10,631 nt of DNA, from NCBI GenBank assembly GCA_030607895.1, contig JAUWJC010000099.1:1-10631 (forward strand), written 5' to 3'. Position 1 is the first letter of the stretch. Each line of letters begins with the position of its first letter. Of the stretch, positions 1 through 6,498 are shown one piece after another. The position numbers were made by a program, and so were the translations under genes. The stretch comes from Pirellulales bacterium. GTDB taxonomy: Bacteria > Planctomycetota > Planctomycetia > Pirellulales > Thermoguttaceae. Below the pieces are notes generated by a model that saw only the letters and a program-made list of their open reading frames with translations, ran no database searches and had not been told where the DNA came from.

Positions 1-33
1 AACGTCTACATCCGCGAGTTGCCGCGTAAGTAA
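1..33 (+). CDS. C-terminal end of an unidentified protein (partial)
   Basis: The first frame reads ten residues, NVYIRELPRK, and then a TAA stop. The gene starts outside the window, so its function cannot be judged. It converges on the minus-strand epimerase gene, and the long palindrome at 60-119 lies between the two stops. That the fragment is coding is inferred only from the open frame and its position before a terminator-like structure. Confidence 0.4.
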   Translation, partial: NVYIRELPRK

Positions 34-59
34 AAAAGCGAGACCCAATCAACCAAAAC

Positions 60-119
60 ACGCCCGGGGGTTGAGCGCAGCGAAACCCCGGGGTTTCGCT
101 GCGCTCAACCACCGGGCGT
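60..119. repeat. 60-bp near-perfect palindrome, possible bidirectional terminator or REP-like element
   Basis: Positions 69-89 and 90-110 are exact reverse complements of 21 bp each (GGTTGAGCGCAGCGAAACCCC and its complement). After one mismatched pair (68/111), 60-67 pairs with 112-119. There is essentially no spacer, so RNA from either strand could fold into a very stable hairpin. It sits between convergent stops (33 and 155). On the minus strand the downstream bases are T-rich (TGTTTTGGTTGATT), which suits termination of the epimerase operon. The plus side lacks a T tract. It may instead be a dispersed REP-type palindrome that doubles as a terminator. Confidence 0.8.
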
Positions 120-154
120 TCATGACGTGTGGGGTGGCACCGCCCGCCCTACAA

Positions 155-1168
155 CTATAACAACCGAACGCCGCAACCGGTCTCTTGCGGATAGACCACC
201 CGGCCGCGGTCGAGGGTAACGCCGGTGGCAATGTCGCGTGCCAGCAGCAACGGACCGTCCATGTCGGCATGGTCCAACAGCGGAAGCAGTTGGGCAATGG
301 CCGATATGCCGACGGTCGATTCGGTCATGCAGCCAACCATCACCTTCAGCCCCAACTGCCTTGCCCGGTCGATCATCCGCCGGGCAGGTGTCAGGCCACC
401 GCATTTGACCAACTTGATGTTGATGCCGTGAAAACACTCGCGGCACCGCTCGACATCCGATTCGTACCGGCAGCTTTCGTCGGCAATAACCGGCAGCACC
501 GAGCGGCGGAAGACCTGCCTCATCCCGTCCGAATCGTCGGCCGCAAGCGGCTGCTCGATGAACTCCACGCCGAGCCCCGCAAGCACTCGGGCTTTCTCGA
601 TCGTCTCCTCGGCCGTCCAGGCGCAGTTGGCATCCACGCGGAACGGGGCTTTCGTGTGCTCGCGTAACCTGCGGACAATCTCCAGATCGTCGGGCGTACC
701 CAGCTTGATCTTATAGACGGGCCAGCCGGAAAACTCATCGAGCTTTTCGACCATCTTGTCGATCGAGTCGATGCCGATCGTGTAGTCGCTCGGCGGCAGG
801 TTTTTCAGGCTCAGTCCCCAAAGCTCCCAGACCGGCCGGCCGAGGAGCTTGCCCCACAGATCGTGTGCCGCCAGGTCCAACGCGCATTGGGCAAACGTCG
901 ATTCGGCCAGTTCCGAATGCAGTTCCTCCCACAACGCGGCCGGATCGTCCAGTTTGCGGTTTTCCAACACCGGCCGGGCCCGCTCCAGTGCCGCCGAGAT
1001 GTTCTCGATCGTGGCGCCGTGGTAAGAATTCTCGGTCGCCTCGCCAAACCCACTAATGCCGTCTTGCTGGAGTTCGGCGATTAGCGTCCGGCGCACGTCG
1101 GTCGACCCGCGAGAGATCGTCCAAGTATGCGCCAACGGCAGATCGAACTGGTGCAGCGTAAGCTTCAT
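155..1168 (-). CDS. Enolase-superfamily dipeptide epimerase / DgcA-like N-acetyl-D-glutamate racemase
   Basis: This 337-aa protein has the layout of the muconate-lactonizing-enzyme subgroup of the enolase superfamily. Visible motifs are the KIK pair (K153, K155), metal ligands D179 in DANCAWT, E205 in IEQPL and D230 in ADES, the opposing base K255 in VKCGG, and E283 in CMTES. These enzymes epimerise at a carbon next to a carboxylate by metal-assisted proton abstraction. The DMD motif at 302-304 resembles the DxD that L-Ala-D/L-Glu epimerases use to hold the dipeptide amino group. The ATG at 1168 was chosen because homology-like sequence begins there and it overlaps the upstream stop by four bases (ATGA), which suggests translational coupling. 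Next to a DUF1611 gene, an alternative is DgcA, the N-acetyl-D-glutamate racemase. The fold is certain; the substrate is not. Confidence 0.88.
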   Translation of the reverse strand: MKLTLHQFDLPLAHTWTISRGSTDVRRTLIAELQQDGISGFGEATENSYHGATIENISAALERARPVLENRKLDDPAALWEELHSELAESTFAQCALDLAAHDLWGKLLGRPVWELWGLSLKNLPPSDYTIGIDSIDKMVEKLDEFSGWPVYKIKLGTPDDLEIVRRLREHTKAPFRVDANCAWTAEETIEKARVLAGLGVEFIEQPLAADDSDGMRQVFRRSVLPVIADESCRYESDVERCRECFHGINIKLVKCGGLTPARRMIDRARQLGLKVMVGCMTESTVGISAIAQLLPLLDHADMDGPLLLARDIATGVTLDRGRVVYPQETGCGVRLL

Positions 1169-2208
1169 TTGTTCAACTGCCGCTTCAGCTCGAGCACGGC
1201 ATCGACCAGCTTGTCGGGTCCGTGACGGAGAACGTCGCAGGCGGGCAGACCGAACTGGTTGCTCACCCGGCGGCACTCGGCGGCCACGTCATCGTCCGAG
1301 TGGCCCCGGCCGTTCACGGCAATGCCGATAATTCTGCACGGATGCATGATGTTGGCGGCGATCTGGAAGAACTCGATCACTTTTTCCAGCGGCGGCAATT
1401 TCACGTCGTCCATGCCGAAGACGGTCTTTCGTCCCGGCTCGTAGCAGAAGATCAGCCCGTCGGGCATCAGGCCGTGAAGCAGCCCGAGCGTTACGCCCGA
1501 GTAGCGCGGATGCACCAGGCTCCCCTGCCCTTCGCCCAGGATCACCTCGTGGTGCTGATTTGCCAGGACGAGTTTTTCGGCCGCCCCGTTCACGAAATCG
1601 GAGACCACGCAGTCGATTGGGCACCCGTCGCCTTCGATAAAGATGCCGGTTTGGCCGGTGGCCACGAACTTGGCGTCCACGCCGGCCCGCTCCAGCCCCC
1701 GCGTTACCTCGATGGCGGCGACCATCTTGCCGCAACTGCTCGTGTTGGCCACGGTGTGGATTCGCAGGCACTCGGGCCGGATTCCCTGGCGGTTGGCAAC
1801 GTCGTGTTCGTCGTTGCGGCGGACGTCGATCAACTCGACCCCGTGCTCGGCCGCCGCCTGGGAAAACTCGGCGTCGTCGATCAGAAAATCGTGCAGCCCG
1901 GAAAGAATATTGAGCCCTCGGGTGATGGCTTCCAACACGATGGGCCGCCAGTGCTCGGGTATCTTCCCGCCGGGCGGAGCAATGCCGATCAACAGTGTGT
2001 CGGCCCCGGGAGCGTCGGCCAACGAACCGACCACCGGCGTATCGCCCCCCACGCCAAGCACTTCTTGCGACGTCCTGCCCGCCAACTTGCGGTCCACCAC
2101 GGCAACCACTTCATCCGGCTTGTAGCGCATCACGCTGATAGCTGTCTTGGCGCGGTTCGGGTCGGTGAATCCGTCGGTCAATACGATCATCTTGCGTGCC
2201 GTGGTCAT
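1165..2208 (-). CDS. DUF1611 family protein (DgcN-like, putative D-glutamate N-acetyltransferase)
   Basis: This 347-aa protein has the two-part DUF1611 architecture: an N-terminal Rossmann-like region opening with MIVLTDGFTD, then a P-loop-like C-terminal domain. The degenerate P-loop is at about 153-162 (ANTSSCGKM, with Ala and Met where Gly and Ser/Thr are usual). FVATGQTGIFIEG lies at 181-193 and ILGEGQGSL at 223-231. Members named DgcN acetylate D-glutamate, and partner DgcA then racemises N-acetyl-D-glutamate; this role is inferred from family and neighbour. The ATG at 2208 was preferred over the longer open frame to 2271, because that extension runs through a REP-like repeat and does not look like protein. 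An ATG at 2190 is also possible. No clear SD is visible. The gene lies 66 bp after tsaD and overlaps the epimerase gene by four bases. Confidence 0.85.
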   Translation of the reverse strand: MTTARKMIVLTDGFTDPNRAKTAISVMRYKPDEVVAVVDRKLAGRTSQEVLGVGGDTPVVGSLADAPGADTLLIGIAPPGGKIPEHWRPIVLEAITRGLNILSGLHDFLIDDAEFSQAAAEHGVELIDVRRNDEHDVANRQGIRPECLRIHTVANTSSCGKMVAAIEVTRGLERAGVDAKFVATGQTGIFIEGDGCPIDCVVSDFVNGAAEKLVLANQHHEVILGEGQGSLVHPRYSGVTLGLLHGLMPDGLIFCYEPGRKTVFGMDDVKLPPLEKVIEFFQIAANIMHPCRIIGIAVNGRGHSDDDVAAECRRVSNQFGLPACDVLRHGPDKLVDAVLELKRQLNK

Positions 2209-2245
2209 GCCAACAACGTAGCCGGATCGGAGGCGTTGTTCAAGT

Positions 2246-2263
2246 GCCGCTTGCGGCTTCGCA
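2246..2263. repeat. REP-like unit GCCGCTTGCGGCTTCGCA, copy 1
   Basis: The 18-bp unit recurs exactly at 3390-3407, and 16 of its bases appear inverted at 3435-3450. Its core CCGC-TT-GCGG is self-complementary. This copy fills the short gap between the tsaD stop and the DUF1611 start, so it would be transcribed within the operon. Such intergenic palindromes can modulate mRNA decay between cistrons, but nothing in the sequence proves that role. Confidence 0.7.
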
Positions 2264-2274
2264 TTGCACAACGG

Positions 2275-3297
2275 CTATTTCCGCACGACGCCGGGCGAGA
2301 TGTCCAGGTCGAGGTCTTCGATCAGGCCGGCCTTGTAGCGCTCCACGGCAATTGCACCCATGACCGCGTTATCGGTACACAGTTCGAGTGGGGCGATGTG
2401 CAACTCGGCGCCCGCGAGTTGGATTTCTTCTTCAAGTCGCCCGCGGAGCCTGGTATTTGCCGCCACGCCGCCGCCCACGCAGAGGACTCGCATTCCCGTT
2501 TGCCGGAGCGCCAGAAGCGCCTTGCCCAGCAGGCAATCGACAACCGCCTCCTGGAAACTGGCGGCCAGGTCGGCGACTTGTTGCGGATCGAGCCGGATGC
2601 TCTTGAAATCCGTGCGACCCGGCCCGGCAATCGTGTAGCGGACGGCCGTCTTCAGCCCGCTAAAGCTGAAATCCAGCCGGTCCTCGTCGTTCAACAGCGC
2701 CCGGGGAAATCGGTAGGCGCGGGAGTTGCCCTGTTCGGCCGCGCGTTGGATTGCCGGCCCGCCGGGATACGGCAACCCGATCATGCTGGCCACCTTGTCG
2801 AACGCCTCGCCGGCGGCGTCGTCGATGGTTGAGCCGAGCAGTTCGAACTCCAGCGGACCGCCGCAACGGTAGAGGCTGGTATGTCCGCCGCTTACGATCA
2901 ACCCGACGCAGGGAAAGACGTCCTTCTTGCTGGCCAGTCGGCAGGCGTAGATGTGTGCTTGCAGATGGTTCACCGCAATCAGCGGCACGCCCAGGGTCAC
3001 GCAGAGTGTCTTGGCCGCCACCAGGCCGATCAGAAGCGAGCCGGCCAGCCCGGGTGTGTTGGCCACGGCCACGGCGTCCAAGTCTTTCAAGGCGATGCCG
3101 GCCCGACCGAGGGCCTCGTCGATCACCGGCAGAATTCGCTCGACGTGCGCCCGGGAGGCGATCTCGGGAACCACTCCACCGAATCGCCCGTGCAACTCGT
3201 CCTGCGAAGCCACCACCGAGCCGAGCACTTCCAGCCGGTCGGTAATTACCGCCGCGGAAGTCTCGTCGCAGGTGGTTTCCAGAGTAAGGATGTGCAT
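2275..3297 (-). CDS. tsaD: tRNA N6-adenosine threonylcarbamoyltransferase TsaD
   Basis: TsaD transfers the threonylcarbamoyl group from threonylcarbamoyl-AMP to A37 of ANN-decoding tRNAs, working in the cytoplasm with TsaB and TsaE. The 340-aa protein matches the usual family length. It begins with the canonical MHILTLETTCDETSAA. It contains the metal-binding pair H111/H115 in NHLQAHIYA, SGGHT at 136-140, STIDDAAGEAFDK at 156-168, the nucleotide-binding GGGVAANTRLR at 275-285, and CTDNAVM at 307-313 with the metal ligand D309. The ATG at 3297 was chosen because upstream codons in the open frame carry no family sequence. No SD is obvious. It is the first gene of a likely minus-strand cluster; the two downstream genes are not functionally related to it, so the link may only be shared transcription. 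Confidence 0.97.
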   Translation of the reverse strand: MHILTLETTCDETSAAVITDRLEVLGSVVASQDELHGRFGGVVPEIASRAHVERILPVIDEALGRAGIALKDLDAVAVANTPGLAGSLLIGLVAAKTLCVTLGVPLIAVNHLQAHIYACRLASKKDVFPCVGLIVSGGHTSLYRCGGPLEFELLGSTIDDAAGEAFDKVASMIGLPYPGGPAIQRAAEQGNSRAYRFPRALLNDEDRLDFSFSGLKTAVRYTIAGPGRTDFKSIRLDPQQVADLAASFQEAVVDCLLGKALLALRQTGMRVLCVGGGVAANTRLRGRLEEEIQLAGAELHIAPLELCTDNAVMGAIAVERYKAGLIEDLDLDISPGVVRK

Positions 3298-3389
3298 GTT
3301 CGGCGGGCGTGTTCGAACGGAGGATTCCAAACGAGCGTATCGAAAATGATCGACAGACGCAAGTGGCCGTGTCATTGGCTTTTGAGAGA

Positions 3390-3450
3390 GCCGCTTGCGG
3401 CTTCGCACCGCTACGCCATCGGCACCAAAAGCGGGCGAAGCCGCAAGCGG
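3390..3450. repeat. Inverted pair of REP-like units in the tsaD/ilvB divergent intergenic region
   Basis: CCGCTTGCGGCTTCGC at 3391-3406 is the exact reverse complement of GCGAAGCCGCAAGCGG at 3435-3450, with a 28-nt spacer. The left arm is an extra exact copy of the unit at 2246-2263. The pair lies between the divergent starts of tsaD (3297) and ilvB (3614). It could form a 16-bp stem in RNA or cruciform in DNA, and it resembles a BIME-type arrangement. The rest of 3298-3613 shows no promoter I would defend. Confidence 0.8.
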
Positions 3451-3598
3451 TCTAATGGTTCCGGCTCGTCCACGTTAAGGATTAGTCAAACCGGGGCACT
3501 CTGCTTGGCCGGGTTGCATCAGGTCGATTGAGGGCATATGTTAGAGTGTTTGGCTGGAATCAAGCACGTTTCCCCTATCAAGGTAGAGCAGGCAATCC

Positions 3599-3606
3599 AA
3601 GGAGAT
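3599..3606 (+). promoter_or_regulatory. Strong ribosome binding site for ilvB that fixes the GTG start
   Basis: AAGGAGAT lies seven bases before the GTG at 3614. It is one of only three convincing SD sequences in the window, with those before hicB and the 9033 gene. It settles a non-ATG start, since no suitable ATG lies nearby in frame. Confidence 0.8.
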
Positions 3607-3613
3607 CGTTCCC

Positions 3614-5385
3614 GTGGCAAAGGCTGCCAAGATCAAAACGCCCGGCCAAGCGACCAGCGGGGCCGATATCGCCGTTCAGTCGCTGGTGAATCACGGCGTG
3701 GATACGATTTTTGCGTATCCGGGCGGAACCACTATCCCGTTGCATCAGGCGTTGACCCGATTCAGGGACAAGGTTCGCGTGGTTCTACCTCGGCACGAAC
3801 AGGGCGGTGGGTTTGCCGCACAGGGCTACGCCAGAACCAGCGGCAAAGCGGGCGTCTGCATGACGACCAGCGGCCCCGGGGCCACCAACCTCCTCACCAG
3901 CATTGCCGACGCCAAGCTGGACAGCGTTCCCATCATCGCCATCACCGGCCAGGTGGGCACGCCGGTGATCGGGACCGATGCCTTTCAGGAAACGCCCATC
4001 GTCGAGGTCTGTCGAAGCGTCACCAAGCACCACTACCTGGTCACCGACGTGAACGATGTGGCACGAGTGATCCGCGAGGCGTTTCACATTGCCACAACCG
4101 GTCGCAAGGGGCCCGTGTGGGTGGATATCCCCAAGAACATCCAACTCGCACAGACCGTGCCCGACTACGATGCCCCCATGCAGTTGCCGGGCTACCATGT
4201 GGAAGATCGACTGGCCGGGCCGGAGCAGATTGCCGTGATCGCCGCGGCGATCAAGCGGAGCCGACGGCCGGTGATCTACGCGGGCGGTGGGGTAGTCGCA
4301 GCCGATGCCAGCGGCGAACTGATCGAGTTGGTTCGCAAGACGGGCATGCCCGTGACCACAACCCTAAACGGCCTGGGAAGCTTTCCGGGTGACGACCCGT
4401 TGGCGCTCGATATGCTCGGGATGCACGGCAGCGTCTATTCCAACTACGCGGTCGACGAGGCCGACCTGCTGCTGGCACTGGGCGTTCGGTTCGACGATCG
4501 GGTGACCGGCAATGTCTCCGAGTTCGCCAAGCGCGGCAAGATAATCCATATCGATATCGACCCGTCGGAGATCAACAAGATCAAAACGGCCACGTCGCGG
4601 TCGTCAGCGACGTCAAATATGCCCTGGCCGAATTGAACAAGGTGGTCGAGCCGCCCGAGGACCTGTCCGCCTGGCACAAGAAGATCGCCGCTTGGAAGAA
4701 GGCCGATCCGTTGGATTACGATCACGACTTCGACGGCATCCTGCCGCAACATGCGATTCGCGAGCTATGGCGGTTGACCAAGGACCGCGACGACGTAATC
4801 ATCACCACCGGCGTGGGTCAGCACCAGATGTGGGCGGCCCAGCACTACAAGTTCCGCGCTCCGCGGCGTTGGGCTTCCAGCGGCGGACTGGGGACGATGG
4901 GTTTTGGGCTCCCCTCGGCCATCGGCGCCAAAGTGGCCAATCCCGACATGCTGGTGGTCGACATCGACGGCGACGGCAGCCTGCTGATGAACATCCAGGA
5001 AATGGCCACCTGCCACTGCGAAAAGGTGCCGGTCAAAGTCATGCTGCTGAACAACATGCACCTGGGCATGGTCGTGCAGTGGGAAGACCGGTTCCACGCG
5101 GCCAATCGGGCACACACATACCTGGGCCCAATCGACGACCCCGAAGCGATCGGCCAAGGCGACGGCCTCGGCCCGGAAAACCGCTATCCCGACTTCGCCG
5201 CCGTCGCCCGGGCGTTCAAATGGTCGGCCAGCCACGTTTGGGAGAAGTCGGAGTTGACCGGTGCCATCCGCGAGATGCTAGACTGCCCGGGCGCGTACCT
5301 GCTCGACGTACAAATCCCCTACCAGGAGCACGTCCTGCCAATGATTCCCTCCGGCATGACGGTCAGAGACGTGATTCGGGAATGA
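3614..5385 (+). pseudogene. ilvB: Acetolactate synthase large subunit, split by a one-base frameshift near 4591
   Basis: Acetolactate synthase condenses two pyruvates, or pyruvate and 2-oxobutyrate, using thiamine diphosphate, as the first common step of branched-chain amino acid synthesis. Frame 1 (GTG 3614 to TGA 4636) carries YPGGTTIPLHQAL, catalytic E62 in RHEQGGGFAAQGYAR, TTSGPGATN, AFQE at 123-126 and the hallmark LGVRFDDRVTG. It then goes out of register after DPSEINKIKTA. The sequence resumes in the next frame from about 4591 (HVAVVSDVKYALAELNKVVE) and runs to 5385, with the ThDP motif GDGSLLMN (about 453-460 if rejoined) through the NN pair at about 480-481 and the typical ending HVLPMIPSGMTVRDVIRE. 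One extra C in the CC at 4590-4591 would restore a normal 590-aa enzyme. It may be a true mutation or a consensus error; all catalytic motifs are otherwise intact. No ilvN regulatory-subunit gene follows. Confidence 0.93.
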
Positions 5386-5507
5386 GGTTGAATTGCTTTT
5401 CATTTGGCAAGTGGCATGACGCCCTATCCGTCATGGATCAGCAATTGGCCGGCCAAGCGGACGACAGCATGGCTGCCGTCTGTCCAAAGTGCAAAGTGAA
5501 AGCCTGA
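5382..5507 (+). CDS. Possible 41-aa peptide overlapping the ilvB stop
   Basis: An ATG at 5382 overlaps the ilvB TGA as ATGA and opens a 41-codon frame starting MRLNCFSFGKWHDAL and ending AVCPKCKVKA. ATGA overlaps usually mark coupled genes. The product has a lone CPKC pair that could bind metal with a partner, but I recognise no family. Its stop lies inside the hairpin at 5498-5517, so it may be the remnant of a longer gene cut by a repeat, or chance. The position is where an ilvN-like gene might be expected, but there is no ACT-domain similarity. Confidence 0.25.
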   Translation: MRLNCFSFGKWHDALSVMDQQLAGQADDSMAAVCPKCKVKA

Positions 5508-5517
5508 CCCCGCTTTC
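5498..5517. repeat. Short hairpin GAAAGC-CTGACCCC-GCTTTC
   Basis: Arms of six bases flank an eight-base loop, with CTT following. The loop and right arm (CCTGACCCCGCTTTC) resemble the CCTGGTCCCTTTTTC end of the 79-nt elements at 8770 and 10539, so this may be a fragment of a related palindromic family. It could also be a weak terminator after ilvB. Confidence 0.35.
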
Positions 5518-5620
5518 CTTAGTACCTAATACCGGCCTGCCCCCTACTAAATCACACTGTCGGGGAGGGCTCCCTTGCCCACCCGGCAACTAAATGGTAG
5601 ATTTGAGTTGATAATTTTGA

Positions 5621-5640
5621 TTGACGCCAACGTGCGTCAA
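5621..5640. promoter_or_regulatory. Small operator-like inverted repeat
   Basis: TTGACGC and GCGTCAA form exact 7-bp arms around a 6-nt spacer. It follows an AT-rich stretch (5601-5620) unlike the neighbouring GC-rich genes, and lies upstream of the structured region at 5646-5804. It could be a dimeric repressor site or simply another small hairpin. No promoter can be placed confidently. Confidence 0.3.
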
Positions 5641-5645
5641 GTATC

Positions 5646-5804
5646 TGCTTCTCAGAAAACTGCAACCTGAGCCGTCTGGCTCTTCAGTCATAGAAGCAGT
5701 GCTTCGACCGCGTTCCCGTATGGGGAACGTCGGCGGGTGCTGTTCTGTGACGCCCTGTTGCAGGGGTTCTGGGAGCGGTGCCTTTGTTCGACGTTCCCTT
5801 TTTT
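5646..5804 (+). ncRNA. Candidate structured leader or small RNA with alternative hairpins and a T6 end
   Basis: Several stems compete. TGCTTCT (5646-5652) pairs with AGAAGCA (5692-5698), but GAAGCA (5693-5698) also pairs with TGCTTC (5700-5705). CGTTCCC (5711-5717) pairs with GGGAACG (5723-5729), but the longer GGGAACGTCG (5723-5732) pairs with CGACGTTCCC (5789-5798), which is followed at once by TTTTTT (5799-5804). Inside that large loop lies CCCTG-TTG-CAGGG (5753-5765), and GAGCC-GTCT-GGCTC lies at 5669-5682. The last stem plus T6 looks like a terminator with an antiterminator alternative, ending 16 nt before the ATG at 5821. I see no match to tRNA, SRP RNA or tmRNA cores. The role is inferred from structure only. 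Confidence 0.35.
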
Positions 5805-5820
5805 CGTGCGCGACGCTGCC

Positions 5821-5997
5821 ATGAACCTTGAACAACTCAGGCGTGCCGTGGAGCAGCAGCAAACCGTTGTCGAACGACTTCAGGCAGAATTGAACAAAGC
5901 CGATCAGGAATTGATAAAGTTGGAAATTGAACTAGAAAAGGCAGAAGCGCAAGTGCCGTGGTTCAATCTTTATTCAGCGTTGCGGCGTAAACATTGA
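5821..5997 (+). CDS. 58-aa coiled-coil protein, function unknown
   Basis: The product is almost entirely one charged amphipathic helix: residues 1-44 run from MNLEQLRRAVEQQQ through KLEIELEKAEAQ with hydrophobic residues at heptad-like spacing, followed by a short basic tail (VPWFNLYSALRRKH). It has no signal peptide or membrane segment. I recognise no family; such proteins often oligomerise or act as small partners. The ATG at 5821 is where coiled-coil character starts; upstream in-frame codons to 5737 lie in the structured, T-rich region. No SD is visible, and the T6 terminator-like stem sits just before the start. Confidence 0.5.
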   Translation: MNLEQLRRAVEQQQTVVERLQAELNKADQELIKLEIELEKAEAQVPWFNLYSALRRKH

Positions 5998-6051
5998 CGT
6001 GAATTGTTTTCCCGCGCGAGTGTTATGCTTGAAATAGGATACATTTCAACT

Positions 6052-6327
6052 ATGCCGACCACACTTGATGAATTTCGTTGCTGGTTGTCTGAGCAGATCG
6101 ACGCTCTCCCCCAATCAAACTTTGTGCTCTCCGACTTCCGCCAAGCCGCCGAAATCGTGAGCAAGGCAGGCGAGATTGCGGTCAGTCTCGGACTGCCCGA
6201 CTTGTCCAACCAGTTGCCGGTTCACTACGGCTATCTCGGAATTGGCGCGGCAAGGGTGTTGCTTCGCGAATATCTCAAAGCCTGTGAAGATAGGAAGTTC
6301 CTGGGACACCGTACTAGTTTTTCGTAA
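6052..6327 (+). CDS. Hypothetical 91-aa helical protein
   Basis: The frame gives a mainly helical, soluble protein beginning MPTTLDEFRCWLSEQIDALP and continuing to LGIGAARVLLREYLKACEDR. I do not recognise the family. The last residues (FLGHRTSFS) look less protein-like and are followed by repeat-rich DNA, so the protein may be the N-terminal part of a longer one cut short. ATG at 6052 is favoured, with AGGA 12 bases upstream; ATG at 6025 would add nine residues. It lies 54 bp after the coiled-coil gene on the same strand and could be co-transcribed. Base composition is lower in GC than ilvB, suggesting acquired DNA. Confidence 0.5.
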   Translation: MPTTLDEFRCWLSEQIDALPQSNFVLSDFRQAAEIVSKAGEIAVSLGLPDLSNQLPVHYGYLGIGAARVLLREYLKACEDRKFLGHRTSFS

Positions 6328-6346
6328 CTGTTTGCGGGATTATCTC

Positions 6347-6474
6347 GGCCACGGATCAAGGGGCCGGATTTCGAGTGACACCTGATTCGTCCGGCACGAT
6401 ATCAATATCAAGAAGCATCAAAACACCCTTCTCTTTTTCTCTATCCGTGTTTGATCCGTGTTTCATCCGTGGCC
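6347..6474. repeat. Inverted GGCCACGGAT ends with an 11-bp tandem repeat
   Basis: GGCCACGGAT at 6347-6356 is the exact reverse complement of ATCCGTGGCC at 6465-6474. The right end is preceded by three 11-bp units starting at 6443, 6454 and 6465 (ATCCGTGTTTG, ATCCGTGTTTC, ATCCGTGGCCC). The stretch between 6328 and 6498 has no gene. It lies between the stops of the 91-aa gene and convergent hicA. It looks like another dispersed repeat family rather than a terminator. Confidence 0.6.
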
Positions 6475-6498
6475 CGATTCTTCCGGTTCATCCTCCGC

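Noticed and set aside
1222..2832. 536-codon plus-strand open frame opposite the DUF1611 and tsaD genes
   Set aside because: It lies antisense across two clearly conserved genes and their gap, has no recognisable domain, and is the expected mirror of GC-rich codon use.
3528..3560. Promoter for ilvB (TTGAGG then TGGAAT)
   Set aside because: The spacing is 21 bp and both boxes are weak, so it is not distinguishable from chance.
3538..4392. 284-codon plus-strand frame overlapping the start of ilvB
   Set aside because: It runs out of frame through conserved AHAS motifs and its product is R/G/S-rich noise. It is also not an Ile/Leu/Val-rich leader peptide.
5640..5810. tRNA, SRP RNA or tmRNA
   Set aside because: No acceptor/T-arm pattern, no SRP GGAA tetraloop core and no tmRNA tag frame could be found.
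5590..5862. 90-codon minus and 67-codon plus frames in the structured region
   Set aside because: Neither has a domain, SD or plausible composition; hairpin-forming sequence explains the stretch better.
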